Source of the DNA: a virus
DNA: 29,927 bases
Strand: one strand, 5' to 3'
Virus record (IMG/VR): IMGVR_UViG_3300023237_000720
Span: 1-29,927 of that record
Below, piece after piece: positions 20,904-29,140 of the stretch. Under the pieces are notes generated by a model. That model did no database searches and was not told the DNA's origin. It saw only the letters and a list, made by a program, of their open reading frames with translations. The position numbers and the translations under genes were made by a program. Position 1 is the stretch's first letter. Each line of letters opens with the position of its first letter.

Positions 20904-20932
20904 AGTGTACAGTCATTCTATTCATATGTCAA
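20904..20932 (-). promoter_or_regulatory. Sigma-70-type promoter for the 20872-16514 operon
   Basis: Minus strand TTGACA (20932-20927, exact -35), 17-base spacer, TACACT (20909-20904, 4 of 6 of the -10). Transcription would start near 20897, 25 bases before the ATG at 20872. The -35 overlaps the first codons of the + strand gene at 20926. Confidence 0.55.
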
Positions 20933-21171
20933 TACTTAACACATTACGTGCCGGGCATCTCGCAGACCACCGAATTAGAACAAGCGAAGGTGGTTACCGA
21001 TTCTGTCGTTTAATACAAGGCGAAGAAAAATCCATAAAGTGCTTTAAATGGTTTATGGAACATGCCAACGGTCGTTGGGCATGGCAACACACTCCCTGGC
21101 GATCCCAGGGCGAATACCTGATATTTTTAGATGATGAGGACGACATCTTGTACTTTACTTTGACGTACTAG
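20926..21171 (+). CDS. Small unknown protein on the opposite strand
   Basis: An 81-residue protein; an in-frame GTG at 20905 would add seven residues, and neither start has a good ribosome site. It reads MSILNTLRAGHLADHRIRTS, then WFMEHANGRWAWQHTPWRSQ, and ends with a strand-rich acidic part (YLIFLDDEDDILYFTLTY). The composition, dense in W, F, H and R, looks like real coding, and no minus-strand gene occupies 20933-21167. It converges on the wall-hydrolase gene and overlaps its stop by 4 bases. No family is recognised. Confidence 0.6.
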   Translation: MSILNTLRAGHLADHRIRTSEGGYRFCRLIQGEEKSIKCFKWFMEHANGRWAWQHTPWRSQGEYLIFLDDEDDILYFTLTY

Positions 21172-21728
21172 TTTTCCCAACGGTAAAAAATATGATCCTC
21201 GATTGCTACCGTCTTTGTTATAGTACGGGCCCACGATGGACTCACATAGGTAGCATGGTAATGGGTTGCACCGTCAGTTATGTCTATCATCTGTGTTTTA
21301 CCCAATAATACGTCGCCCACTAACATCTTAATAGCACCAAATGATGCAGAATTAATTAATGTATCTGACTTGCCATCACAGTACCAACTAAATTGGCACT
21401 GATGTTTGACGGGTACTAGTTTTTTTATGCTTTTCCAACTAGGTTGATGAGGACCTTGCATCACTACTTCACATATTGTGTTAGGATACCGATGGTCAGT
21501 AACACGGTTAAGTGTTACATACATTACTGCCAACTGCCCTGCTCTGGGTTGATTACGTGCTTCGTGGTATATGTTTTGGTAGAGGCACCCTAATTGCTCT
21601 TTGTTATAATACTTTAAGTCGACTACCGGTACATGTGATACCACATGCTGTACTTGTTGTTGTTGTACTACTACTAAGAAAGCCAGTAAACTCAATATTC
21701 CTGCACTAAGTGTAGCGTAAACCCTCAT
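21168..21728 (-). CDS. SleB-type cell wall hydrolase, probably endolysin
   Basis: A 186-residue exported hydrolase. One N-terminal hydrophobic helix (LSAGILSLLAFLVVV) acts as signal anchor or SAR-type signal, then a Gln/Val-rich link. The catalytic domain (Hydrolase_2, SleB/CwlJ family) has LYQNIYHEARNQPRAGQLAV with the likely catalytic Glu56, NRVTDHRYPNTICEVVMQGP, CQFSWYCDG, and GATHYHATYVSPSWARTIT as the end motif. It would cleave the peptidoglycan glycan strand to lyse the host. It has its own consensus promoter at 21759-21787. Ribosome site AAGGA is 8 bases before the ATG. Three Cys residues may form a disulfide in the periplasm. Confidence 0.9.
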   Translation of the reverse strand: MRVYATLSAGILSLLAFLVVVQQQQVQHVVSHVPVVDLKYYNKEQLGCLYQNIYHEARNQPRAGQLAVMYVTLNRVTDHRYPNTICEVVMQGPHQPSWKSIKKLVPVKHQCQFSWYCDGKSDTLINSASFGAIKMLVGDVLLGKTQMIDITDGATHYHATYVSPSWARTITKTVAIEDHIFYRWEN

Positions 21729-21758
21729 CTCCGCATCCTTTTGTAAGTATATAGTGTA

Positions 21759-21787
21759 ATTATATAACCGCTCGGCTAGCTTGTCAA
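21759..21787 (-). promoter_or_regulatory. Perfect-consensus sigma-70 promoter for the wall hydrolase
   Basis: Minus strand TTGACA (21787-21782), exactly 17 bases, TATAAT (21764-21759). Both hexamers match consensus fully. The -35 overlaps the stop of the 552-residue gene. Such a strong host-type promoter before a lysis gene suggests early or constant transcription, or a tightly controlled gene at another level. Confidence 0.85.
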
Positions 21788-23442
21788 CCTTGCATTGCGT
21801 TTGGTATTATGCCCGCAGTCGTCAGAACTGTCTGATTTTGTCCAGAGTATACACTTGATTTGATTGCATCACCTGTTATGTTTGATTCGACCATGCCTAA
21901 CAATATATCCCTAGTTCCCAGATCATCAAGATCAACACCGAAAGATTCAAGTGACCCGGCAAACGCAAGAATAGTGTTTTTATTTGATGAGAATTGTGCT
22001 GTATCTATACCAGCTTTAGACAATAATGACTTTGAGTCTGAAACTTGTTTTGCTATAGCATCGTAATCTGTGTGTACAGTTTCGCAGGCTTCTCTGAGTT
22101 CCAGACTGCCAATCGCAAGAAAAGAACGCAAGTTGTTGTAGTAGGCGTCTAGCCCTGTTTCGATAGCACTTATAGCATCCGAATAAGAGCCATATGATCC
22201 TGCACCAACACCTGCTGGTACTATTACTGACAGTGTTGACCCGTCTGGTTCCCCATATACATCTGTTGCTACATTAGTGATGCGCTCATATCCTGATATT
22301 AGATTAAGTCCATCTGAGCTTGCACTTATAACAGTTAAGGCGGTGGCAATACGAGTTAAACGTGCTTCAAGTAGCCAGCCTGATACAGGACCTATAATAT
22401 CTCTTAAAGTTGGTTGTCCATACAGCCCACTACCTGTTCCTAGTTGTGCTAACAGGGCAGTAAAAGTTGTTGTTTGTATAGGAGTAGTAACAACATCTAA
22501 ATTAGCAAGTGGTCCTGAAGTGGTAACTTGCCTAATGGTGTTTCCAAATGCAATATTATCTTGAAGTTTTAAAAATGTAAATGTGTTTAATGCTTGTGCC
22601 ACTTCGGTAAAACTACTAAATGTTACTAAATCTGAAGATGTACGTAGAGCCGTCGAAGGCAACAATACATCAACTACGTTTTCCAATCGTTCGTTGGGAG
22701 TGTACTGAAATGTCTGATAAAAAGAGGAGTCTATTGCTATCAGAGATAGTACATCATAGAGTATGTCTTCATATTGTTCATCATAATAATCTATTTCATC
22801 AACTAGATTAAGACCAGATATCCAGGTTTTAATTGGGTCTGACAGAGGCAATTCTGCGTCTATTAATTGTTTTGCTAATCCTCTTGCTGTGCCGTATAAC
22901 TCCAAATCCTTGTAATCAAATACAGTTCCCATAGCAATAAAATCATTGCCTAGTTTTGTTAAGTTTTCTTGCGAGTTCACAGTTAAAAACCCAGTTAATC
23001 CACCTGTACTGATGTCACTTTGCTTTGAAACCTTGGCGCCGTAGTCAGACAAATCAGTTGTATTCTTTTTTGTTGCGTCCTTGATTATGCGAAAGCACTG
23101 AGTTGCATACCCAGACGCTTGCATAAAAAACTGTCCAAAGCCTGAGATGTCACCTGAAGCAAATAGTGTTGTAGCATGGTTATAATATGCCGTACGTAAA
23201 CTACCTGTGGGTGTTACGGTAGTGTATGCACTTGGTATATTTCCCACTAGCCCTGGCATAATATTATTGCCTAGGTCACTTATATCTACGCTCACTGCAT
23301 TAGCATCTGTTATAGCCGCCTGTGCTTTAGATATAATATCAGTACTGTACATGGCAGCAAACAGCGTATTCACAAAAGCATTGTCTAAGCCGCCATCGGC
23401 TAACAATCCTTGCGTTGCTGTTAATGTGCTTGGTTGTGTCAT
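21784..23442 (-). CDS. Probable virion structural protein
   Basis: A 552-residue protein with no export signal. It is rich in A, T, S, G and L. It begins MTQPSTLTATQGLLADGGLD and has long helical-looking stretches, for example SLRTAYYNHATTLFASGDIS and LGNDFIAMGTVFDYKDLELY, and regular Gly-Leu turns. I recall large proteins of this composition next to baseplate genes in T4-like marine phages. It starts directly after the PAAR gene, without an intergenic gap, consistent with a shared baseplate or tail unit. It is not recognised as a named T4 protein. The gene end overlaps the -35 of the hydrolase promoter. Confidence 0.65.
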   Translation of the reverse strand: MTQPSTLTATQGLLADGGLDNAFVNTLFAAMYSTDIISKAQAAITDANAVSVDISDLGNNIMPGLVGNIPSAYTTVTPTGSLRTAYYNHATTLFASGDISGFGQFFMQASGYATQCFRIIKDATKKNTTDLSDYGAKVSKQSDISTGGLTGFLTVNSQENLTKLGNDFIAMGTVFDYKDLELYGTARGLAKQLIDAELPLSDPIKTWISGLNLVDEIDYYDEQYEDILYDVLSLIAIDSSFYQTFQYTPNERLENVVDVLLPSTALRTSSDLVTFSSFTEVAQALNTFTFLKLQDNIAFGNTIRQVTTSGPLANLDVVTTPIQTTTFTALLAQLGTGSGLYGQPTLRDIIGPVSGWLLEARLTRIATALTVISASSDGLNLISGYERITNVATDVYGEPDGSTLSVIVPAGVGAGSYGSYSDAISAIETGLDAYYNNLRSFLAIGSLELREACETVHTDYDAIAKQVSDSKSLLSKAGIDTAQFSSNKNTILAFAGSLESFGVDLDDLGTRDILLGMVESNITGDAIKSSVYSGQNQTVLTTAGIIPNAMQG

Positions 23443-23730
23443 TTATCCGCCTGTAATTACTGAGCCCGCACCACTTGCATTTGATGCACCACAGTTATTC
23501 GAATCACCTATTCTTGTTACCGGTCGGCCGCCTGCATTTACTGTGCCACTACCTGATACAACCACAGGACCACAATGGGCGCCACCGACTGGTGGGCATA
23601 GAGAATCAGGTGTTAATGTAGATCCTATAACTGCACAGGCTTGTCCTTCAACAATTACAGATTCAACCACTACACCCACAATTGTGCCGCCGTGTGAATT
23701 AACATCTGACCTTCTAGATGTTGCTGGCAT
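23443..23730 (-). CDS. PAAR-repeat tail-spike tip protein
   Basis: A 95-residue protein of the PAAR family, which forms the sharp tip on the phage spike (T4 gp5.4 is 97 residues). The three-fold beta turns show as HGGTIVGVVVESVIVEGQAC, then AVIGSTLTPDSLCPPVGG, then GHCGP-like AHCGPVVVSGSGTVNAGGRP, with paired His/Cys residues for the metal. The end GDSNNCGASNASGAGSVITGG (last residues) is Gly/Ser rich. It abuts the genes on both sides without spacing (99-residue protein upstream, 552-residue protein downstream), as expected for a small baseplate cluster. Confidence 0.88.
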   Translation of the reverse strand: MPATSRRSDVNSHGGTIVGVVVESVIVEGQACAVIGSTLTPDSLCPPVGGAHCGPVVVSGSGTVNAGGRPVTRIGDSNNCGASNASGAGSVITGG

Positions 23731-24030
23731 CTATACTCCTTTAACTATTTGTATACCCGAGGTGCTTTGTAAATATCCGTCAGCGGCTTCTTTGGCTGTT
23801 GGTCCATGAAACACAATATGCTGATTCTTTAGCACTACTGTATTTATTTGCGCTGTCATACCCAATTGTACCATAGCCATCCCTTGCCCGCTAGGCATTA
23901 AGGTCAGTGGTTTTGCTACTAAAAATCCGTCGTCCTGGCACTCTTCTACTCGTGCGATGCATTCCTGACCGGTAACTAACATAAATGTAGCGATGTCACC
24001 TTTGTTATATTCTGGCGTATTAATTAGCAT
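23731..24030 (-). CDS. Small conserved T4-like phage protein
   Basis: A 99-residue protein, with strands such as KGDIATFMLVTGQECIARVE and DDGFLVAKPLTLMPSGQGMA, then INTVVLKNQHIVFHGPTAKE. The beta-barrel-like pattern (Sm-like fold appearance) is what I recall from a T4-like cyanophage family without known function. It begins inside the end of the glutaredoxin gene (11-base overlap) and ends right before the PAAR gene. It may work with the tail tip or may be an RNA- or protein-binding module. Confidence 0.65.
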   Translation of the reverse strand: MLINTPEYNKGDIATFMLVTGQECIARVEECQDDGFLVAKPLTLMPSGQGMAMVQLGMTAQINTVVLKNQHIVFHGPTAKEAADGYLQSTSGIQIVKGV

Positions 24031-24280
24031 TTATTTCCTTAATTTTCTGTTTAACTGTGTTTTCATCTAACTTTGCTAGTCCTTGGTAACCACCTTCTAC
24101 CAGCAATGTATCTTTTACGTATAGTTGTGGCACTGTTCTATGGCCCTGTTCCTTTAACCAAGAACTTAGTTCTTGACTATGACTAATATTTTTCTCTTCG
24201 AATGTGATATCTGCCTTCTCTAGCCAGGCTTTCGCATACTGACAAAAAGGGCAATGATCTTTTGTGTACATTGTTATCAT
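24020..24280 (-). CDS. Glutaredoxin
   Basis: An 86-residue glutaredoxin. The redox site is CPFC near residue 10 (TMYTKDHCPFCQYAKAWLEK), the cis-Pro is in RTVPQLYV and the glutathione-side GG is in LVEGGYQGLAKL. It reduces the C-terminal cysteines of NrdA and so supplies electrons for dNTP synthesis. It lies in the same transcript as nrdA and nrdB but after a glycosyltransferase-like gene. The start overlaps the stop of that gene (ATGA). Confidence 0.95.
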   Translation of the reverse strand: MITMYTKDHCPFCQYAKAWLEKADITFEEKNISHSQELSSWLKEQGHRTVPQLYVKDTLLVEGGYQGLAKLDENTVKQKIKEINAN

Positions 24281-25143
24281 AAGAATTTTTTAACCTTTCC
24301 AAATATTTCATCAAAATTTATGACTATTTCTTCGTTATTGTCAAATACGATACTGTCTTCTAAATTTGGACAAGCATCACATATACAATTGTGATCTTCC
24401 GCTGTTGTGTTAGCAATATCGTCTATATGTGTGTAACTATAACGTTTTTGTTCCATTAGAGCAACTTCACGTTGTGTCATAATCCAGTTACCCAGTAGCT
24501 CATACTCACTAAACCATTTTATGTTTGGAGTAGGAACACTGAGTGGATCCTCAGGAACATTATTAATTATCGCATCAAACGGATCGCAGTTATTTCTTGC
24601 TATGAGCTCATGCTTGAGACTTAGCCAGTCCTCTTTATATACTGGCATGAATTCTGTAACAAAACTGTGTGGCACTTGTCTCTCAATACCTAATGCATTT
24701 TGCAGTGTTTGGTAGTAAGCAAGACTGTGAGTCTCGTTGGGTAGTATAAAATACTTAAGTAGGTCACCTTCCCACAAGTTATATGGATTAATACAGAATG
24801 TATCTGGATCTTGTATAAGGATTACGTCTGCATCTATGTAATCTAAACTGGCAAGTTTTAATGCTTGTTGGTACAACCAACTGTTCCTATAATCACCAGG
24901 TATCCACCAGTTACGCACACTGGGATATAGACTATCCATTTCGCCATCAAACACATATTTAAATTTTGATGTGTCTAGATACTTGGATAAAACTCTATCT
25001 AAGAATGGGTTAGCCTCAGTATTTTCACAATTTGTGAATATGTATGTTTCATCTATACCTTTGATATAGTGATCAAACTGTAGACTTAGACAAGCGTGTG
25101 GTATCCTATACCACGCAACAAATAACGCTCGAGCAACCTTCAC
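24277..25143 (-). CDS. Glycosyltransferase-like protein between nrdB and glutaredoxin
   Basis: A 288-residue protein. The GTG start overlaps the nrdB stop (GTGA). The fold looks GT-A-like: ARALFVAWYRIPHACLSLQF at the start, a D-x-D-type motif in DYIDADVILIQDPDTFCINP, and a later aromatic/acidic segment (KWFSEYELLGNW). It resembles the DUF6492-type glycosyltransferases known to me. It carries two Cys near CICDACPN. Why it sits between reductase and glutaredoxin is not clear; it may modify DNA bases, a virion protein or host glycans. Confidence in the enzyme class is moderate and in the substrate nil. Confidence 0.6.
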   Translation of the reverse strand: MKVARALFVAWYRIPHACLSLQFDHYIKGIDETYIFTNCENTEANPFLDRVLSKYLDTSKFKYVFDGEMDSLYPSVRNWWIPGDYRNSWLYQQALKLASLDYIDADVILIQDPDTFCINPYNLWEGDLLKYFILPNETHSLAYYQTLQNALGIERQVPHSFVTEFMPVYKEDWLSLKHELIARNNCDPFDAIINNVPEDPLSVPTPNIKWFSEYELLGNWIMTQREVALMEQKRYSYTHIDDIANTTAEDHNCICDACPNLEDSIVFDNNEEIVINFDEIFGKVKKFL

Positions 25144-26270
25144 AGAGTTATGCCCTTAAAGGTATCTTCGTCAACGTCTTGTTTAGTACCACCAATAACA
25201 TAACTACTCAGTTCAACTTCTTGCGGTGCTACTTGTACTTCTGCTCCTGCAATCCATTTTTGTGTCCAAGGTAAAGGATTACTTTGTCCTACTTTGTATG
25301 GTGAATATACACCAATAGAAGTCATGCGTTTGTTTGCCAACCACTCAACATATTCTGTTAGTAGTTGTTTATTAAGACCTATCATTGATCCGTCTTTAAA
25401 CAAATATTCTGCCCAGGAAGTCTCTTGTTCCACTGCACTAACAAAAATATCTGTTACTAGATGCTCACACTCTTTTTTAATTTTAGCAAAGTCTTTGTCA
25501 TCTGTAGGCAATATCTTAAGTAAAGTCTGTGTACTTGCCAAGTGGACATTCTCATCACGGGCGATAAACTTAATAATTTTAGCATTACCTTCCATCTTTT
25601 TAAGTTCAGCAAATGCCCAACTGCATGCAAACGATACATAGAAGCGTATGCCTTCCAGCGCATTAACACTGTTAATGGCTAACCATAGTTTCTTCTTAAG
25701 TTCATACTTGTTAATGTCATATTTCTTACCATTAACAATATGGTTTCCTTCTCCCAGTAAACCATAAAACTGTGAGTAGTTAATAAGGTCATCGTAGTAA
25801 CCTGTAATTGCTTCTGCGCAGGTCACAATCTCCTTAATGTCAGTTATACTATCAAACACTTTCGCAGGATCGCTGTACACATTGCGAATAATATGTGTGT
25901 AACTACGGCTGTGAATTGTTTCGTTAAACGCCCATGTCTGGATCCAGGTTTCAAGTTCTGGAATTGTGCATAGTGGCAGGAATGCTAAATTAGGAGAGCG
26001 TCCTTGAACACTGTCTAATAAAATTTGCCTCTTAAGATTACTGGTAAAGATGTGTTGCTCGTGTGATGTTAAGTCTTTAAAGTCTTTGGAGTCACGCATT
26101 ACATCAACTTCTTCTGGGCGCCAGAAGAACCCTAACTGCTTATCAGTTAACTTTTCAAACTGTCTATATTTTACGGTGTCATATCGTTGCACACTACTGC
26201 CACCGTTGGGGTCTAAGAATGCCAAAGCCTTAAGGTGGTTATCTTTTTTCTGTATATTAAAAACGCTCAT
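25140..26270 (-). CDS. nrdB: Ribonucleotide reductase class Ia small subunit NrdB
   Basis: A 376-residue beta subunit (E. coli 375), which makes the tyrosyl radical. Di-iron ligands are present: Asp86 in LLDSVQGRSPN, Glu117 and His120 in AFNETIHSRSYTHII, Glu206 in NALEGIRFYVSF, and Glu240 and His243 in ARDENVHLAS. The radical Tyr is Tyr124. The C-terminus (YVIGGTKQDVDEDTFKGITL) matches the NrdA-docking tail. It is 13 bases downstream of nrdA, and the glycosyltransferase gene overlaps its stop. All features agree with an active, E. coli-like enzyme. Confidence 0.97.
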   Translation of the reverse strand: MSVFNIQKKDNHLKALAFLDPNGGSSVQRYDTVKYRQFEKLTDKQLGFFWRPEEVDVMRDSKDFKDLTSHEQHIFTSNLKRQILLDSVQGRSPNLAFLPLCTIPELETWIQTWAFNETIHSRSYTHIIRNVYSDPAKVFDSITDIKEIVTCAEAITGYYDDLINYSQFYGLLGEGNHIVNGKKYDINKYELKKKLWLAINSVNALEGIRFYVSFACSWAFAELKKMEGNAKIIKFIARDENVHLASTQTLLKILPTDDKDFAKIKKECEHLVTDIFVSAVEQETSWAEYLFKDGSMIGLNKQLLTEYVEWLANKRMTSIGVYSPYKVGQSNPLPWTQKWIAGAEVQVAPQEVELSSYVIGGTKQDVDEDTFKGITL

Positions 26271-26283
26271 AATTACACTCGGG

Positions 26284-28578
26284 TTATATTACGCAACTTT
26301 CGCAGGCTTCGTCATCTAACTCACCAGGTTGTAGTTCTTCTAGTTTATTAACATCTATTTCACCTTGACCATCATAGGTGTTGAAGTAATACAACTGCTT
26401 GCCACCGTACTTATAAAACATCATAAGATGTTTTAGCATATCACTCATTGGTATCTTTTCATCTTCATACCACTGTGGATTGTAACTGGTGTTAACACTA
26501 ATACCTTGATCGATGTACTTCTGTAATACTGCCATGATTTTTATGTAACCAGTTGGATCTCTTTGATCCCACAGCAATTCATATTTATTCTTAAGTCGAC
26601 GATACTCAGGCACTACCTGCTTAAGTACCCCGTCCTTGCTCTGCTTAACGCTAACAAAACTACGTGGTGGCTCAATACCATTAGTAGCATTACTAATCTG
26701 AGCACTCGTTTCTGCAGGCATCAATGCCATTAGGGTTGCATTACGTATACCATGTTCTTTAATCTCTTTGCGCAAGTAGTCCCAATCAAACTGTCGTTTT
26801 TTGGGCTTAACAAGTTCATCCACATCACGTTTGTAAGTATCGATTGGTAGTATGCCATCTGCATACTTTAAGTTTTGGAACCCATCACATCGACCAAATT
26901 CTTTAGCAAGTTCCATGCTTGCTCTAATTAAATAGTAACTCCATGCTTCTGCATATTGATCTACTAATTCCAATGCTCGAGGATCACTGTAGCTCGTGTC
27001 GTTCTTTGCTAACCAGTAAGCAAGATTAATAATACCCACACCTAGTGGTCTGTATTCTCGGGTTGCTTCTTCTGCCGCCTTTACTGGATATCCCTGATAG
27101 CTCAGTAAGGCATCTAATCCACGTACTGCTAACCTACAGGGTTTCTCAAAATCTTCAGGTGTCTTAATAGCACCCCAGTTAATTGCACTTAGTGTACATA
27201 ATGCTATTCTACCGTCTGGATCCTCAAAACTTTTAAGAGGTTTAGTAGGCAAGTCAATTTCGCAACATAAGTTACTCTGCCTAATAGGTGCTACATCTGG
27301 TTTAAACGGTGAGTGTGTATTAGCATGGTCAACGTTCATTAAGTAGACACGCCCTGTATCCTTGCGTTCTTGCATAAAGGCAGTAAACAGATCAATTGCT
27401 TTAACTTTCTTTTTGCGTATACTTGTTTTACGCTCTGCTTGCTCATACAACTCTTTAAACTTGTCGGCGTTAACATAGAATGCTTCGTACAATTCCGGTA
27501 CATCGTTGGGCGAAAACAGGGTAATATCTCCCCCTTGGATAAGTCTTTCGTACATTAATTTGTTAAATTGAACCCCATAATCCATGTGGCGTACTCTGTT
27601 ATCTTCTGTGCCTTTGTTGTTCTTTAATACTAACAAATCTTCTACTTCTAGGTGCCATAATGGATAGTATATTGTTGCCGCTCCACCACGAACCCCGCCC
27701 TGACTACATGACTTCACTGCACTCTGGAATAATTTAAGAAACGGGATAACACCTGTGTGGGACGCATCACCATTACGCACTGGTGAGTTAATAGCACGGA
27801 TGCGACCTGCGCCGATGCCAATACCTGCCTTTTGCGAAACATATTTTACAATAGCACTCGCTGTTGCATTAATACTATCTAGACTGTCATCTGTTTCGAT
27901 TAATACACAACTGCTGAATTGTTTTTGCGGTGTGCGTACACCTGCCATAACAGGAGTTGGTAAACTAATCAAGTGGGTACTAATAGCATCGTAATAATCA
28001 TGTACCCATTGTAATCTTGTTTCTTTAGGATAGTTTTGGAACAGGGTTGCCGCAATTAACATGTAACACACTTGTGGAGTTTCGTACAAATCTTTAGTTA
28101 CACGATTCTGTACAAGATATTTTCCCCTAAACTGTTCCATAGCAACATAGGTAAAGTTTTCATCTCGCTCGTGATTAATGTAACTGTTTAACTTTTTCCA
28201 TTCTTCAGTTGAGTATACCTCTAACAATTCACTATCATAATAGCCACGTTTCACGTTTGCTTCCACAATACGCTTTAGGTCCCAGGGATCGTAATCGTTA
28301 TAAACTTGTTTTCTGATATGATAGTTTATTAGCCTACCAGCAACATACTGGTAGTTAGGGTTCTCCTCTGAAATAAGATCAGCGGCACTTTTAATAAGTG
28401 TTTCCTGGACATCTGATGTCTTAATACCATCATAAAACTGTAGGCTTGATTTTATTTCCACTTCGCTGGCACTTACGCCTGTAATTCCGTCGGTTGCCCA
28501 CATGACAACTTTATGCATTTTTTCTATGTTTAGAGGTTCTTTGTGACCTTCTCGTTTCGTTACTAAAATTTTGCTCAT
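26284..28578 (-). CDS. nrdA: Ribonucleotide reductase class Ia large subunit NrdA
   Basis: A 764-residue alpha subunit (E. coli 761) that reduces ribonucleoside diphosphates. An N-terminal ATP cone (about residues 3-95: ILVTKREGHKEPLNIEKMHK, then KTSDVQETLIKSAADLI) gives dATP/ATP regulation. Catalytic residues: Cys224 (FSSCVLIE), Asn436, Cys438 and Glu440 in SNLCCEIDLPT, Cys461 in ALCTLSAINWG, and the Tyr pair in QLYYFNTYDG near residue 731. The C-terminal redox pair is C759-x-x-C762 (ACESCVI), tighter than the CxxxxC of E. coli. GAGG stands 6-8 bases before the ATG. nrdB and glutaredoxin follow, forming the dNTP supply unit for phage replication. Confidence 0.97.
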   Translation of the reverse strand: MSKILVTKREGHKEPLNIEKMHKVVMWATDGITGVSASEVEIKSSLQFYDGIKTSDVQETLIKSAADLISEENPNYQYVAGRLINYHIRKQVYNDYDPWDLKRIVEANVKRGYYDSELLEVYSTEEWKKLNSYINHERDENFTYVAMEQFRGKYLVQNRVTKDLYETPQVCYMLIAATLFQNYPKETRLQWVHDYYDAISTHLISLPTPVMAGVRTPQKQFSSCVLIETDDSLDSINATASAIVKYVSQKAGIGIGAGRIRAINSPVRNGDASHTGVIPFLKLFQSAVKSCSQGGVRGGAATIYYPLWHLEVEDLLVLKNNKGTEDNRVRHMDYGVQFNKLMYERLIQGGDITLFSPNDVPELYEAFYVNADKFKELYEQAERKTSIRKKKVKAIDLFTAFMQERKDTGRVYLMNVDHANTHSPFKPDVAPIRQSNLCCEIDLPTKPLKSFEDPDGRIALCTLSAINWGAIKTPEDFEKPCRLAVRGLDALLSYQGYPVKAAEEATREYRPLGVGIINLAYWLAKNDTSYSDPRALELVDQYAEAWSYYLIRASMELAKEFGRCDGFQNLKYADGILPIDTYKRDVDELVKPKKRQFDWDYLRKEIKEHGIRNATLMALMPAETSAQISNATNGIEPPRSFVSVKQSKDGVLKQVVPEYRRLKNKYELLWDQRDPTGYIKIMAVLQKYIDQGISVNTSYNPQWYEDEKIPMSDMLKHLMMFYKYGGKQLYYFNTYDGQGEIDVNKLEELQPGELDDEACESCVI

Positions 28579-28585
28579 TGATGCC

Positions 28586-29131
28586 TCACATATATTGGTC
28601 TAAATGTAAATCTTGAGGAGTGTATTGGTACATTATTTTAACCCCTGGATCTATTTGTTGAGTATTTACTACACTGTCCCACTCATAATTAAGTATATAT
28701 TTTCCATCGTCTGACAGATACTATATAGTAATATTTTCCCTGGTCCCTGTTTAACCCTATTAATAATACATAGTGGGTTATATACAAGTTTTTTTGGATA
28801 CTATCCAAAAGATGCGGCTTAAATGTTACTATAACCCAATTAAGTAATATTATTATAACATAGCTGCTATGATCATCGTGTCCACTTAAAAACAAAGTAT
28901 ACAGCATACCAAGAGCTTTAGCAAATTCATCATAGCCAGAGTCCTCTAATAGTTCCCAGGGATCAGGCCAGGACTTATGACCCGTAAAGTCCATACAGGT
29001 GTTTATTATAGGAGCATATGACCATAGGCTGACTGTTTTCCGTAGTGCATCATCAAATGTTTTCTTTTGAATCTTGCGCCTAAAGGAAGATCACTCACGC
29101 ACTCTGAAATTTTTTGGTGCTGCCAGATCAT
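28586..29131 (-). pseudogene. Conserved phage gene broken by two single-base frameshifts
   Basis: Three frames together make one natural-looking protein of roughly 180 residues. From the ATG at 29131 the first frame reads SECVSDLPLGARFKRK. One base short in an A run near 29065, the next frame continues as TFDDALRKTVSLWSYAPIIN, KSWPDPWELLEDSGYDEFAK and ALGMLYTLFLSGH, on to KYYYI. After one surplus base at 28721 the third frame reads YLSDDGKYILNYEWDSVVNT and ends QYTPQDLHLDQYM with a TGA, 7 bases before nrdA. The W-P-D-P-W-x-L-L and D-G-K-Y-I-L-N-Y pieces are like conserved marine phage proteins I have seen. It could be decay, programmed shifting or assembly error. The unbroken part, 28689-28994, is a 101-residue frame from an internal ATG. 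Confidence 0.6.
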
Positions 29132-29140
29132 TTTGATCTA

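Noticed and set aside
23207-23809. Plus-strand frame of 200 codons
   Set aside because: It spans the PAAR gene and its neighbours in antisense; the minus strand has three well supported, abutting genes there.
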